Below, piece after piece: positions 1 to 11,399 of a stretch of 64,000 nt of DNA. The stretch comes from Varanus komodoensis. Taxonomy: Eukaryota; Chordata; Lepidosauria; Squamata; Varanidae. The notes beneath the pieces are model-generated. The model was not told where the DNA came from and made no database searches. It saw nothing but the letters and a program-made list of their open reading frames with translations. A program made the translations under genes and the position numbers. The DNA is taken from positions 97,127,066 to 97,191,065 of the forward strand of contig NW_025335268.1 of assembly GCF_004798865.1 (NCBI RefSeq), given 5' to 3'. Position 1 is the first letter of the stretch, and each line of letters starts with the position of its first letter.

Positions 1-1794
1 ATGCTGCTCCTTGCCTACCTCATTCTCATAAACCAGGGATTTGCTGTTCAACCATGGCTTATGGCACCACACCAGGATTCAGAGATAGCCAAACAGAAAA
101 GCTTTGATTATTACACTCATGCTGTTGAGTACATTTTGGCCACTTAAAAGGCATGGTAACACTTCACTCCATCTACACAGTTCTGGATGTGGAGGAAAAC
201 CTAGTACCAGATAGGATTTTCACATGCTATATCTGGCATAGCATCTATAAACCAGAGGAAGGGATGTACTCCTAATGGAGAATCCCCAAGCCACCAGGAC
301 CAGGGACTGAAAAGAAAGTTGTTGCAATTGGTGGTAGGGTGACTAAGCTTTTGCCACTTCCCTTGAATGCAGAATCTGATTCAGTGACTTTGGAAGAAAC
401 TGGAAATATTTGTTCACCTTTATCTTACTGGATGTGACCCATCTGTGTTCCATCTCTAAGAAGGAGTCGCAGCTACAGAAATGCCTTCCCTATCAGGCTG
501 AGTTATATCTGTTAGAAAAATGCAGTCTGCCCCCCCCCCCCGCCCACCATATAAGCATCCCTTCCATATAAGCACCTGTGAAGCACAGAATTACCCCATA
601 TATCCACAAGCCTCTCAGAAACTTGATTTCTGTAATCACACCCTACCCCACAAGCTCAGGGCCTTGCATTTCCCATTTAGAGCCACCCAGCCACCCATCA
701 GCATCTGTACAAGCAATGTGTAATAGTGACTTCCAAAATAAAAGGTTTATAGCTGTTCATAGGGCAGGATCGGAAGCTGCCACAAGCTGTTGCTTCTCAG
801 TAAGAATCTTCTCTAGTGTTACAATACAATGTGGTCTTCTTGGAGGAAAATTAGACTGGTACAGTTATAGGATGTTATAGCAGGAGAGGAGATAGGGAGG
901 CTCCAGTAGAAAAACTGCTTGAGAAGTCAGGCCACAGAGTGGGGAAAAACTTGGAGAAGTGAACTCAAAGAGATTTCCATGTTTGAAGCAACAAAGGAAG
1001 GGAAAAAGGCTTTGCTAATAGGCCAGGCCAAGGGGAGAGGGGACAGCTGCAACACAAAACCCTACCCAGGGAGTTGGAGAGCAGGAGGGAGGAGAAGCTT
1101 CAGAGAAGGAAATTGGATAAAAGAAACAAGCAGAACAGGCAGGCAAAGGTAGCAGTGTGCTCATAAAAAGCACAATAGGATTTGAAAAGGTTTACAGCTC
1201 TTGTTAGAAATATAAGCAATTACCAGCAGGTACAGGGTGGAGGAGGGATGGGAAAACATTCTGATGGGAACCAGTAAATTCAAAACATGCCCTGAACATT
1301 TAGTGGATCAATAGTAAAAAGGCTGCTGATGTAGCAAGGGAACAAGATATCACAGGATGTGAATTCTGCTACAGAGATGCCTGGGATACGTGCCAGAGCT
1401 GGCTGGAAGACTGAGAGGGAAGGAGGGGCAGAACAAGCCATGGCAAGCCCAGTGTTCTGTTGGGCATAACATGGGTTGTTACACGAACAGCCCATACTGC
1501 ATAGCTTATTCACAGCATAGTTTAGTGTTTACCTGCCCAGTAAATAATGACTGGTGGTCTAATCCAGTGCATGCCTATCTGAAAGACTGTGTTCAGTGGA
1601 ACAGGCTTACAGCCTGATTCTCATATCTTATTTCTTCAGGTGCTGTAGAAGAAAATATTTCAGCCCTTTGTTTTTTGGGTGATGACTGCTTATACAATCT
1701 AGGAAAATAAACTGCAGGAGACTCCAGTTCCTGTGGTGGCAAAGTTGGGAACATAGTCTCAAAATATGTATCTGTTTTGGATCTTTTTAAGCAG
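1..1794 (+). other. Intron 6 of SUFU (3' part), no gene seen
   Basis: This is unique-looking intronic sequence ending in the exon 7 acceptor. It holds a C homopolymer at about 529-541 and a purine-rich stretch at about 860-1150. I looked for SUFU exon 6 (the residues before 253) and did not find it, so it lies upstream. Open frames here have no recognisable protein signature. Confidence 0.7.
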
Positions 1795-1948
1795 GACAGA
1801 GTTGATAAAGGGATTGAGACAGATGGCTCAAACCTGAGTGGTGTCAGTGCTAAATGTGCCTGGGATGATCTTAGCCGGCCACCAGAGGATGATGAAGACA
1901 GTAGAAGCATCTGCATTGGCACACATCCACGACGTTTGTCTGGTAAAG
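1795..1948 (+). CDS. SUFU: SUFU exon 7 (residues 253-303, plus first base of codon 304)
   Basis: The exon follows an acceptor ending in AAGCAG at 1794 and ends at the strong donor AAAG|GTAAGA. It is 154 nt long and starts in phase 0 (D253; human has E253). It encodes the start of the SUFU C-terminal lobe and the first part of the acidic disordered loop: DRVDKGIETDG, then CAWDDLSRPPEDDEDSR, ending PRRLSGK. K257, reported as a ubiquitination site controlling SUFU turnover, is present. Compared with human SUFU from memory, the only differences are E253D and Q296H. SUFU binds GLI1-3 in cytoplasm and nucleus and holds them inactive until Hedgehog signalling releases them. Identification is by near-identity over the whole exon. 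Exons 1-6 are not in the window. Confidence 0.97.
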
Positions 1949-2211
1949 GTAAGAAAACACCTGACTGAGTCACTAGAAGTTTGTCTTCTCAGCATCATAA
2001 TCCAGTATATGCATTAGTAGAGCTAGTCTCAAAAAAAGTTAAGTTGTCAATATTTCAGATTTGGAGCTGATATCAGACTGCATTTTCACTACAACCCTTC
2101 TGTCATGTTTCCTTATAAAACTGATAGTAGAAGATAGGCCTTCATCACAAACACAATAAATATGTGCTTGTGCACATATTGGTTAATTTGTTTTATTCAA
2201 ACCATTTATAA

Positions 2212-2424
2212 CAGGGGTCTCAAACTCAACTTACCTGGGGGCCGCTGGAAGTAGAGTCTGGGTGAGGCTGGGCCACATCAAGTATTCCACCACCGCGGTG
2301 GTGGTGGGCCGCTCATCCCGCGGCCGGCCCGGGCGCAGCCGGCACTTTGAAGGCCGCAGGGCCCCTCCCCCGTGCCCCGTCCGTCCCGGCAGTTGGCCTG
2401 CGGGCTGCGAGTTTGAGACCCCTG
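2212..2424. mobile_element. hAT-type MITE, copy 1 (213 bp, perfect 8-bp target duplication)
   Basis: The ends are inverted copies of CAGGGGTCTCAAACTC. The element is flanked on both sides by ATTTATAA (2204-2211 and 2425-2432), the 8-bp duplication expected of hAT elements. The inside is GC-rich with 17 CpGs and has no coding capacity. A second copy of exactly the same length lies at 20373-20585, with about 18 mismatches and no indels by eye (about 91-92 % identity). Non-autonomous, so it must have used a transposase from elsewhere. Confidence 0.93.
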
Positions 2425-2764
2425 ATTTATAACCTGTCTTCTACTGCCAGGTCTTCAATGCAGCTATGTAGATACCATGTAATAGTACCAAACACTGTGA
2501 AACCTGTAAGCAAAACTTCATACAGACATAAATTCTACAAACTTCATGTAGAATTTCTTTTAGATAGAAGTACTAAAGTTCTGTTAAGATAATGAAGGTT
2601 AGGTAACTCAGACCAATAAAATGTCACATGTGTATATATTAAACATTTTCTTGAGGTTCAAGAGGATATTTTTATCCTTTTAATATTTTTCCACTTGAAT
2701 TCTCAGGCTCCCATAATTTCAGATATGTACAGTTAGTTAAAAGTTGAAATTCAAGATGCTTCTG

Positions 2765-2786
2765 CCACCACCGCCACCACCACCAC
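2765..2786. repeat. CCA/CCG triplet microsatellite
   Basis: A short run of CCACCGCCACCACCACCAC lies in intron 7. Confidence 0.8.
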
Positions 2787-3776
2787 TATTTTCTTCTCGT
2801 CCCTAGTTATGATATTTTTTAAAGTTTAACAATTATGAGAAATGTGTTTTCAAAAATAAATTGAAACCTCTGTTGCTCATTAGCAGAGTGTTATGGTAGG
2901 TTGATGCTTTATGTGGTCTACATTAAGTTTCTTTTTGCTCTTTCATGAACAAGCTTACTTCATCTGGCACTTGAATGTTTTCCTGTATCAGCTTTACCAA
3001 AGTCAAAAAAATCCACAAATTTTAAATGTATATTACAATCTGTTAAAAGAATAATCTTGGAGCCATATTGCCTGTAGGTGAGTCTAGAGGAAGCAGAGGG
3101 GAAAACCTTGGCCATTTCCACCCTTTGGAATGGCACAGAAATAGGAAGAAGAGGATTTGACAAAGATCCTTGCTTTCCACAAGGGCCTCTGCTGAATATT
3201 GGCGCTTTCCAAGGGTGCAAGTGATATGGTGAGCTGGTATCGGGAGCAGTCTCGAAATTATCTCTGTTTTCTGCTTATTTTCTCTGCTTTTAGATTATTG
3301 CTAAAATTGGAGATGAATGGCAGATTCCCCTTTGCTCAATGGCTTTTTGAAGGTAGGGGTGAGACCTGTAGAGGAATGCTGAACCCACCACAGACTGCAT
3401 TGGGTTCCAGCATGGATGAAATTAGATCAAGGTTACCCTCTCCCATTTTAAACCATTGCTTGGTGGATTATGAATGAGTTATAGAGTTGTGCTTTTCTTT
3501 ATGCTCAAGTCAGCAAACTATGATTAGCACTTTTCCCCCAAGTCAGAATTGCATAGTTTCTGCAAACCATCCTTTCTGATTGTGATTTGGATTGAAGAGT
3601 AAACACCAACTATAGTTGGCTGGTTTACCACAATAAGCTGTGGTTCATGCTAAGCAAAAAACAGGGAAACCATATAAGAGAAAGGAAGGAGTATGCAGTC
3701 GCTTCCTTATCTTTCAGGATATAATTTGAAGGTTCATCTGAATTAAATTTAACTGTTTTAATTGCTGTCATTTCAG

Positions 3777-3888
3777 ATACAGAGCAAATTCGAGAAACTC
3801 TGCGAAGGGGACTTGAGATTAACAGCAAACCTGTCCTGCCACCAATTAGTGCTCAGAGACAGAATGGGCTGAACAATGACAGAGCACC
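3777..3888 (+). CDS. SUFU: SUFU exon 8 (residues 304-341, split codons at both ends)
   Basis: This 112-nt exon lies between the acceptor TTTCAG (ends 3776) and the donor CC|GTAAGT. Its first two bases complete D304 with the G from exon 7, and its last two bases begin P341, so the frame carries cleanly into exon 9. It encodes DTEQIRETLRRGLEIN, then SKPVLPP, then a variable stretch ending NGLNNDRAP. The second half lies in the disordered loop, where human has NP at 328-329 and AH at 336-337 but this animal has SA and NN. K321, reported as an ITCH ubiquitination site, is conserved. The donor matches human position c.1022+1, where splice mutations are known in Gorlin syndrome and medulloblastoma. 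The intron that follows is 24.8 kb and repeat-rich. Confidence 0.96.
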
Positions 3889-4249
3889 GTAAGTTTAGTT
3901 TTGCCTTTAGTTACTGAGAATACTGTTTCTAATATTGACTTGGGAATTAATTAGCGGTAAACTTAATTTAATATCACCACCATAATATTTATTTATTCAA
4001 TAATTTTACATGTACATCTATATTAGAAAGATAAATGTACACTCCATACTTCAAATCTAAAAAAAAAACCAAAAAACAGAAAGGGGAAATACAAGGGTGT
4101 GTGCCTGCATACTGGTATGCTGTAGAGCTTGTTCAGAATTTCTGAGCGTCAATCAAGATTTATATGGTATGTAATGGATATTTAAGTAATCCAGCATATT
4201 GTCAGACTGACAAAGCAGGGGATAGTTACAGGAGCATTGTTTGAATCAG

Positions 4250-4385
4250 ACTTCCAAGCTGGAACACTCCAGATGTTTTGGACTAGAACTCCTAGGATTC
4301 ATGATCATTGCTAACGGAACCTGTGACTGATAGGAATTGTAGTCAAAAACATGTATGGGGCACTGGTCTGGGGAATGCTGGGTTA
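4250..4385. mobile_element. Palindromic hAT-like MITE remnant
   Basis: The left arm contains CACTCCAGATGTTTTGGACT and the right arm the inverted motif AATTGTAGTCAAAAACATG. This arrangement is typical of a common squamate palindromic MITE whose arms read CCAGATGTTTTGGACTACAA. Similar remnants lie at about 12164-12306 and 20871-20998. Ends are approximate and no target duplication was found. Confidence 0.5.
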
Positions 4386-4996
4386 GATAAAAGAGGCAGT
4401 ATTCAACATAGGAGGTCTGATCAAGGCCTCTTTGAACATATGCATGAAAATAAACATGGTAGAACATATACATGACTAATTACAGAAAAGGATAGAACAT
4501 ATACATAACTAATTATAGACCACTAGCAGTTCTGTGGAATAAAGGAAATAAATTTGGGTCCTTTCACTGTGCCATTTATATACATTGTTTGGTGCATTGT
4601 TTTTGTATGTTTTCTCCCTACTAGCCTAATTATGTGGGAGTATAGCATAGACTACAGTTTAGGTCCTTCTGGAAACACTGAAATATAGGAAGCAAATGCA
4701 TGTCCTCTCCTTGTCTCAGGGGTTTTTGGGCTTCACACGTGTGGTGGGGACATCCTTTTGGTAAATAGGAGCCTTGTTCCCTGCACTGTTTTTGTAAAGG
4801 TATATATTACCTTTATATTATATATTTATATATTACATTACAGATTACATATAGCTGATCTTTGCTGATTTTCTTCACTTGTTGCTTTCTTCCTCATGAT
4901 TTGAGGTGGAATTGAGTAGCAGAACGAGAGGTGGTTTTTTTAGCATCTACTATAGAACAACCAGATTCTGCTATTTGTAGAGCATTCATGAGGATT

Positions 4997-5017
4997 GTGG
5001 TGGTGGTGGTGGTGGTG
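4997..5017. repeat. TGG triplet microsatellite
   Basis: Seven tandem TGG units, followed by a degenerate GTCGTCATGTCATCGTCATC stretch. Confidence 0.85.
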
Positions 5018-5484
5018 ACGTCGTCATGTCATCGTCATCCTTCTGAGGTCAGTTCTTATTTATTGATAGACACAGTCACTATTTAGTATACCTAGGAGAT
5101 GGCTGGATCTTCTCAAGAAATATGAAAAAGTTCATCCCAAGTTCAGGTCTCTCATAGGAGAAGGTTTTAATAACTTGCTTCTTCCTGGTGTGGGAATCCA
5201 TTTCTTGGAACACTGAGTCAATTCAGTGAGAAAGTTACTTTTATAGATTCCATTAGGCCTTCTTCAACATCCTTGCCAGTACCTTTGCAAGAGACATCGG
5301 GAAAACTTCTTCCTATGTGAGTTGGAAACATGTGTATGTTCAATAGTAAGAGAAACATTTCCTGTCGGTGAGTGGGAAAAGAAGCTGTTCTCACTATTTC
5401 ATCTCTACAAAAAGGTGGCAGTTGTGCTCCAGTGTTATATCTTAGTATTAGACTTTTGCCATATACAGCTCCAGATATCTTGTT

Positions 5485-5585
5485 GCCAGAAACAAAAGAA
5501 GAGTAATGCCAAATCAGACCAGAGACCTATCTAGTGCAGCATCTTGTTTCATACAGTAGTCAGACAGATGCCTGTGGAAGTCTTT
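5485..5585 (-). mobile_element. CR1 LINE 3'-end fragment
   Basis: The sequence AAATCAGACCAGAGACC, then TCTAGTGCAGCATCTTG, then CAGACAGATGCCTGTGGAAG matches the antisense 3' region of squamate CR1 elements (also seen at 43471 and 55338). It is truncated and directly abuts the DIRS fossil on its right. Confidence 0.6.
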
Positions 5586-5806
5586 AAGGAGGACATGAAG
5601 GTAACAGAACATTCTTCTTTGTGGTCTGTGTGCATCACATACATGGGCTTTGCAACACAGCATGAGGCCTGAATCAGAGAGAACTTCCACAGCTCAGTGT
5701 CATGGAGTGGGCGGGAGCCCTGTCTGTGTATCACACACATGGGTTTTGTGCCTGCATGGAGCCTGTTAAGAAGATTCCACAGCTGAGGGAGTTTTGATTT
5801 ATATGG

Positions 5807-5937
5807 TGTATATTAGGATATTTATGGTATTATTAGGTGTGTATTAGGTATTATGAGGTGTGTATGGTATTATTTATGGTGAATATTAGGATATTCATGA
5901 TATTTATTGGGATATATATGGTGTGTATTAGGATATT
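5807..5937. repeat. Degenerate AT-rich tandem repeat in the DIRS left end
   Basis: Variants of TATGGTGTGTATTAGGATATT recur about six times. It looks like a small satellite expanded inside the terminal region of the fossil and ends in a 13-base C run (5938-5950). Confidence 0.65.
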
Positions 5938-6789
5938 CCCCCCCCCCCCCACTCTCAGCATCAGAATATAGGAAAGGTTCCTGCCCATTTCCACTGTTCT
6001 TCTTTGAGCACCATTGTGGTGCCTCAGAAGGTTTATCTTGTTTCAGTTCTTGTTCTAGCAACTTGTATTACGCTTATGCATTTTTCCTTGTGATTTCCCC
6101 CTTTCCCTACTACCTTTTCTATTTAAAAACAAAAAAAATCCTAGGGAAAGGGCAGAGTTCCCTTTCTGCTTCGTCATTCCTCACCATTTTTTATAAAACA
6201 TCCTTCTTAAAATGGCACTCACCATTAGTAGAAAAAGCATCCACCTACTGATAGACACTTCTTGTATCTGCTCTGCCTGGGAGAAAGCCATGTTCTGGAT
6301 TCCTGCCCTCATTGCCAGACCTTCATTAAGTAGGCCTGAAGATCTCGGGCAGACTTCCTAAGAGCTGAGTTATGGAGCAAGGGGCTGCAGGCAGTAGACT
6401 CTTCAAAACCTGCTGAATGCCCATTTACCTCAGAGATCCCAGCCTTGCTTCAGCCTGCCTTAGTAACAGCTGTGACCATGAGCCAGCTATGACCATGGGC
6501 CAGACTGTGCTGCTCTGCTCACTGAAAGTGCCCAAGGCCAAGAAGTTGGCAAAGAGAGCCAGAGCAGTAAAACTGGTGGAAACCCACTTTGAATTCCAAG
6601 TGCCAGAGCATTCTCATATTCTCACTATATCCCCTCGGACTGGAACAGGGACCCACCTCTCCCACCAGCATATTCACATGGCCAAGCACCAAGGCAATGA
6701 TTGGAGTCGTGGCACTGAGGAGGTGCACATGACTATGCTTTTTCTGTCTGTTACAGGATGCCCACTCCCAGATCAAGGCTCTCCCATTC

Positions 6790-7195
6790 TGGTAGAATTA
6801 TTTAAATATATGGTAACAGCAGCTAGAATTATAATAGCATCAAAATGGAAACAGAAGACTATCCAACTAAAGAGGATTGGAAAAATAAGCTAGCTGAATA
6901 TGCAATAATGGCAAAACTGGCTGAAGAATTTAATGATAAATGGAAAGCTTATTATATACAATTTATTTAATAGAACTTGCAAAAATATTAGTTATAATTT
7001 TAGTACGATGTTTTGTTTTTTAAAATCAGTTTAAAAGGAATGGAAAATGTTAGTATTAAGAGTTATAGATTAGAATAATTGCTCTGTAAGTTTCAATTAA
7101 CTACTAATTAACAGAATGTAGAAGAGATAATAATGACTTTCTGAATTTTAAAAATTTTATACCATATGTAATATTTGTATAAGTTCCCTTGATAT
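6790..7195 (+). mobile_element. L1 LINE 3' fragment inside the DIRS fossil
   Basis: The plus strand reads LFKYMVTAARIIIASKWK and, in another frame slightly downstream, KEDWKNKLAEYAIMAKLAEE. Both resemble the C-terminal part of vertebrate L1 ORF2. A T- and A-rich 3' tail region follows. The copy is 5'-truncated and frame-broken. It interrupts the DIRS gag-like region, so it is younger than the DIRS copy. Confidence 0.6.
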
Positions 7196-7204
7196 CCTTT
7201 TTCT

Positions 7205-7440
7205 TTTTCTTTTATTTATTTTCGATTTATATCCTGCCTTTTTCCTACAAAGGGCTCAAGGCAGCTTACATCTCCTCCTCCATCTTATCCCCACAATAAC
7301 AACCCTGTGAGGTAGGTTGGGCTGAGAGTCTGTGACTGGCCCAAAGTCTCCCAGTTGGCTCCATGGCCGAGCGGGGACTCGAACCCGGATCGTCTGGGTC
7401 CCAGTCCCATGCTCTTAACCACTACACCACACTGCTCTCA
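7205..7440 (-). mobile_element. tRNA-derived SINE (antisense)
   Basis: Read on the minus strand it begins with a tRNA-like head: box A as the reverse of CTCTTAACCACTACACCA and box B as the reverse of GGACTCGAACCC. The body is the reverse of CCTGTGAGGTAGGTTGGGCTG and the tail is the reverse of TTTATTTATTTTCGATTTAT. This is the abundant squamate SINE with a LINE-type tail. The copy is near full length. It follows the L1 piece within the DIRS fossil. Confidence 0.85.
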
Positions 7441-9074
7441 CTGCATTCTACATTTTTATGACAATCATTAAAAGGGGGGGGGGCGAAGGCTGTACCATTC
7501 CATGAGGATGGGCTTTTCAATGCAAAGTTGGATGAGCAAATGGATTCAGTCCAGAAGGCAAGGATAGCCACCCAAAGTATGGTACTGAACCCGCATCTGC
7601 TTTTGAGGCCATAAAGACCATCCCATAATGGTACCATGTTAATCAGTCCTCTTATCTACCTTGGGCCCAAATGGACCACTCAGCTTGACAGCAGTAAGTC
7701 CTCTATCAGTGGCTCAGAGATGCCACCCAAAGATACTGCTAGGGTGCAGGTGTTCTGATACTGACAGATGCCACTTTTGACTGTCTTGGGGTGGCTCCTC
7801 CACCCATACCCTGGTCTTTGACTGGTGTCTCCTTTCCTTTTTTTTTATGGGAAGCAATAACACTAGTTTGTGCCTGTTGTGGAAAGGGGATACAGGATTG
7901 AATTTGAAGCCCTCCTATCTCTCTGTATCATAAGAAGTTTGGAACCATCTACAGCCTTGATTTTGGAGCTGGACTTACTGCTTTCCAAGGGTGATATAGA
8001 ATGAATCTCTCATTTCCATTTCCAAGACACCTTCTACTCCATGCTTTATAGTAGCAAAGTAGGATGGAGCGCTTCAGCTGATCCTCAGCCTCAGAGGCAT
8101 CAACTCCTTTATCTCATGGGAGAAGTTCTGGATGTTGATGTTGCAAAACATTCTGCCCTTGCTTCATGAAGGAGATTGGTGTGCCTCAATAGATATGAAT
8201 GACACACACTTTCACATTTCTGTAGAGGACTCAGGCATTTCGTACATTTTCAGGTTGGAGGAAGGTTTTCCACTTTCCTATTTTTCATTTGGACTATCCA
8301 CAGCCCTAAGAGTCTTCATGAGGTGCATGGCGGTAGTCTGTGCCCACATACACCTGTAAGAAATCCAGATCTACTCTTACCTGGATGGATGGCTGATTGT
8401 GGCAGCATCCAAACAAGAGTCACTCTATTCCATCAAAGCTACCTGCACTTAACTGGTAAGTTGGGGCTTTGTATAAACTTAGAAGAATCTTCTCTCTCTC
8501 AGTCAATTAGTCAGTCCTCTTCATTGGAGTTTGTCTTGACTGCAGTTCAGTAGAGACATATCTCCCAAAATTCTGGAGTGTCAGTCCTGATCAAAGTGGC
8601 CAACAGTTTGTATGGGCACCTGTTCTCACTGCATTCCAGATCCAACAGCTCCTCTGTTTGATGGCAGCAGCAGTCACAGTGATCCCATTGCCCAGGCTCT
8701 GGATGCATCCCCTTCAGTTGGGGTTGATCTATGCATTACACCCCACAGACAACCTTTGAAGTACTCAATTTTAGATTCCAAAAACCATCCAGATGAGCCG
8801 CAAGTGGTGGACACCTCAGTACAACCTCACCAAGGGGATTCCTTTTACTTTCTCCAAGTCAGCTTTTATGGTGACCCTGAATGCCTCCCTGTTCATGTGG
8901 GGAGCCCACTGTGGTTCTCTGAAGATTTGAGGGACATGGAACAAGTTCAAAGCCTGCAAGCCAATGAATGATCTGGATATGCTTGAAGTGAGGAAGCTCT
9001 TGTGGCTTTTCAAATGTCCCTTTCTCATTGCCATGCGCAGATCACTACAGGTAATACCACTGTGGTGTTCGTTC

Positions 9075-9330
9075 ATTCTTTGCTTCTTTATTTAAAACTT
9101 CCATATGCAGTCCCTTTTGCATAGCATCTCAGGACAGCTTACAATCATTAAAACAAGCACAATAAAACAACAATCTTAACATAATAACAACCAAAAAATA
9201 TAAGTTAAATAAAAGTGATTGTTAAACATTAAAATTTGTTTTTAAAATAACAAATAAAAAGGTTTTAACCTGGCACCGAAAGGATATAAACTCAGTGCCA
9301 GGCAAATCTCTCCGGGGAGCGCATTCCACA
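9075..9330 (-). mobile_element. LINE 3' tail (L2/CR1-like), inserted in the DIRS fossil
   Basis: The left side is the inverted tail CTTTATTTAAAACTTC, followed by the A-rich stretch with many AATAAA units, and then GGTTTTAACCTGGCACCG and GGGGAGCGCATTCCACAAT. This order matches the antisense 3' end of an L2/CR1-type squamate LINE. The right boundary is uncertain. Confidence 0.6.
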
Positions 9331-11399
9331 ATCTATATCAACAGATAGGTGGGCATCTGGTCTGTTCTTCTGACAGTTTTGGCTGTCAGGATCTGGGATT
9401 GGTGCATCAACAGGGCCATCACATTTACAGCAGCAGTTGCTGTAAGTCATCTTTATATCCATGTTGCTGGCATCAACAATACCTTGACTGACAACAATAC
9501 CTTGACTGAGTCCCACAAGTGGTAGCACAACATTAATGTGCCAGGGAATATCTTTACAAAGTGAGGAACAGCTGGGTTTGATCATTTCACTGCTCCAGAC
9601 AAAGCTTTCCTCCTGAACTGGTTGGGGACATTGTTTTACCTTTTTCTCCCCATTCCTAGCAAAGGTTCACTGGGTGGCACAGACAGCTGTGTTTCACCCA
9701 ACTGCTGTTAGTTGTCTGATGGAAGCTATCTCCAGTTCCCATCAAAACCAGACCTAATAACTTGAGATCAGAGCAAGGTATTGCACCCTGATATATGTAC
9801 CCTGCATCTTGTGGCATGGAGGATCCTGCCTTAGATGCAGGGCTCACTGGTATTCTCAAAGGACTCTTCTCAGTACTCAATGTGGTGCAGAAACCTTCTA
9901 CTAAAAATGGAAGAATTTTTCCTCCTTTGCATCTGTCAGAACCTAGGCAGTGCCAGGGCTCTATCTGCTGGCCTAGCACCAGAATAATAACCCTGGAAGT
10001 TTCAGAATTGGTCCCAGACTGCTGTAGTAGCCAGGGCCCTGAGGAGTACCACTGGGGATTCCTGGGGAAAGAGCTATATAAAAGAGCAAGTCTCTTCTTC
10101 TTCAACTTTGTTTCAATGTGGGCTGTAGACATGTATCAGCATCTACCTGGCAGCAATTTCAAACTTCCATGTGCTGATCCAAGGCTTGTTGGTTTACTCT
10201 CATTCCTTATCTTCCAGGGTCTCAAGAACATTGTTCCACCAACCTGTTCTTTAACTGCTAATTGGAGCTTCTCTGTATCCTACAAGCTCTCAGACCAACT
10301 GTTTGACCTCATGGTGACAATCCATACTAGCTGTTGCTGTGTTCCTTGTGGTGATCACTTCATCCCACTATTCCAGTAAGATATGCACTCTCAGGTTGGA
10401 TCCTCTGTACATGGTCTTCCATAGAGACAATGTGTTGCTGTGTCCAGACCCTTCATTCCTCTGAAAAATTGTATCAAATTTCCATATCAATGAGGACATT
10501 GTTTTGCCAGATCTTTTTCCTTCTCTATCAAATCCAGTAGAATTGACTTCGTGTACATTTGTAGAGAGCTAGCCTTCTACCTATCCAGGAGTCATTTTGC
10601 TGTTCTCAGAACCTTTTTATTTGCTATGGTGATACAAAAAGAAAGGACTTCCTGTATTTTCCCCATGGTTAACAGCCTCAGTGGCACAGCTTACATGCTT
10701 GTTGGCCTACAGATTTCAGGAGCACTGAAGGCCCACTCTGCTCAGTCAATGGCAGCTTCCACTGTTCTTCATGCTGGAATTCCTCTGCCTGACCTTTGCA
10801 GAGCAGCCAGCTTTGTGAACCACTACAGGCCTAATGTTTGTGCCAGTGCAGATTCTGCCTTCAGGAGAACAGTCGTCTTTTCAATTTTCCAGTAATGACA
10901 TCAAACCTCTAAGGAAAGATAAGCTTGCTGGTCACCAGTATGTGTGATGCACAAACACCACAAAGGAGAAAGGTAGATTGCCTACCTATAACTGTAATTC
11001 TTCAAGTAGTCATCTGGGCATTCACACAACACATCCACCATCCCCTCTCCAGTGTCATATACTGTCATTTTTATCTATTAAGTAAAGATTGTTTTCAACC
11101 AAGCTTGAGGTTGGTCTATCAGGTCCTCCTCCTATCCTGAAGCTGCAATGTCAGACTTGAGTGTATTGAAGGAGTGGGCAGGACCCCCTCCTATATACCG
11201 ATGCTGAAGGTGGGGAAGGGTTCCCACAAAAACTCTTCTCAGCTGTGGACTCTTCCAAACAACATGCTTCATGCAGACACAGAGCCTGTGTGTGTGAATG
11301 CACAGATGATCACAGTTACAGGTAAGCAGCCTGCCTTTTCTTCTGTTGTTTCCAGCAACTCATCCTCAGAAGCACATTGCTTCTGATGGTGAAGGTAGT

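Larger units (their letters stand above)
1949..3776 (+). other. Intron 7 of SUFU
   Basis: This 1.8-kb intron contains the 213-bp hAT MITE at 2212-2424 and a short CCA/CCG triplet repeat at about 2765-2786. Around 3500-3660 there is AT-rich sequence with inverted AAACCA/TGGTTT motifs that resembles an old MITE; I could not fix its ends. Confidence 0.7.
3889..5480 (+). other. Start of intron 8 of SUFU, mostly unique sequence
   Basis: Nothing coding is seen. The stretch holds a palindromic MITE-like remnant (about 4250-4385), a 33-bp-period near-duplication around 4460-4515 (TAGAACATATACAT, twice) and a TGG microsatellite at about 4997-5017. Confidence 0.6.
5600..11345 (+). mobile_element. DIRS-type retroelement fossil with inverted ends, interrupted by later insertions
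   Basis: This is a degraded copy of a DIRS (tyrosine-recombinase) retroelement. Parts in order: left terminal region (about 5600-5950), gag-like region (about 5950-6790 and 7445-7900), reverse transcriptase/RNase H region (about 8050-9070), and tyrosine-recombinase region (about 9600-10900) followed by the right end. The right end (about 11237-11312) is an inverted version of 5714-5787, as expected for DIRS. An L1 piece with a SINE and, separately, a LINE tail have been inserted into it. It is heavily broken, with many breaks in every part, and cannot be active; I infer an old copy. Confidence 0.75.

Noticed and set aside
529-541. C or G homopolymers at about 529, 5938, 7473, 11882 and 45097 as a shared signal
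   Set aside because: They have different flanks and lengths, so they look like independent slippage or sequencing-length uncertainty.
1-1794. SUFU exon 6
   Set aside because: I searched for coding sequence for the residues just before 253 and found none, so the exon lies upstream of the window.
2212-2424. CpG island or promoter in intron 7
   Set aside because: The GC-rich block is exactly bounded by terminal inverted repeats and target duplications and recurs at 20373, so it is a MITE. Promoter activity remains untested.
4997-5017. CRISPR-like or functional array at triplet and dinucleotide repeats
   Set aside because: These are ordinary eukaryotic microsatellites without spacers.
6417-6893. 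A 158-codon plus-strand open frame that could be a gene
   Set aside because: It spans the DIRS gag-like region and the L1 3' fragment, with different repeat families in its two halves, so it is a chance open frame over repeats.
7370-7440. tRNA gene on the minus strand (box A and box B present)
   Set aside because: The boxes belong to the head of a SINE with body and tail; no cloverleaf with a proper acceptor stem was apparent.
9795-10379. The longest open frame in the window (194 codons)
   Set aside because: It lies inside the DIRS fossil and is not a host gene.
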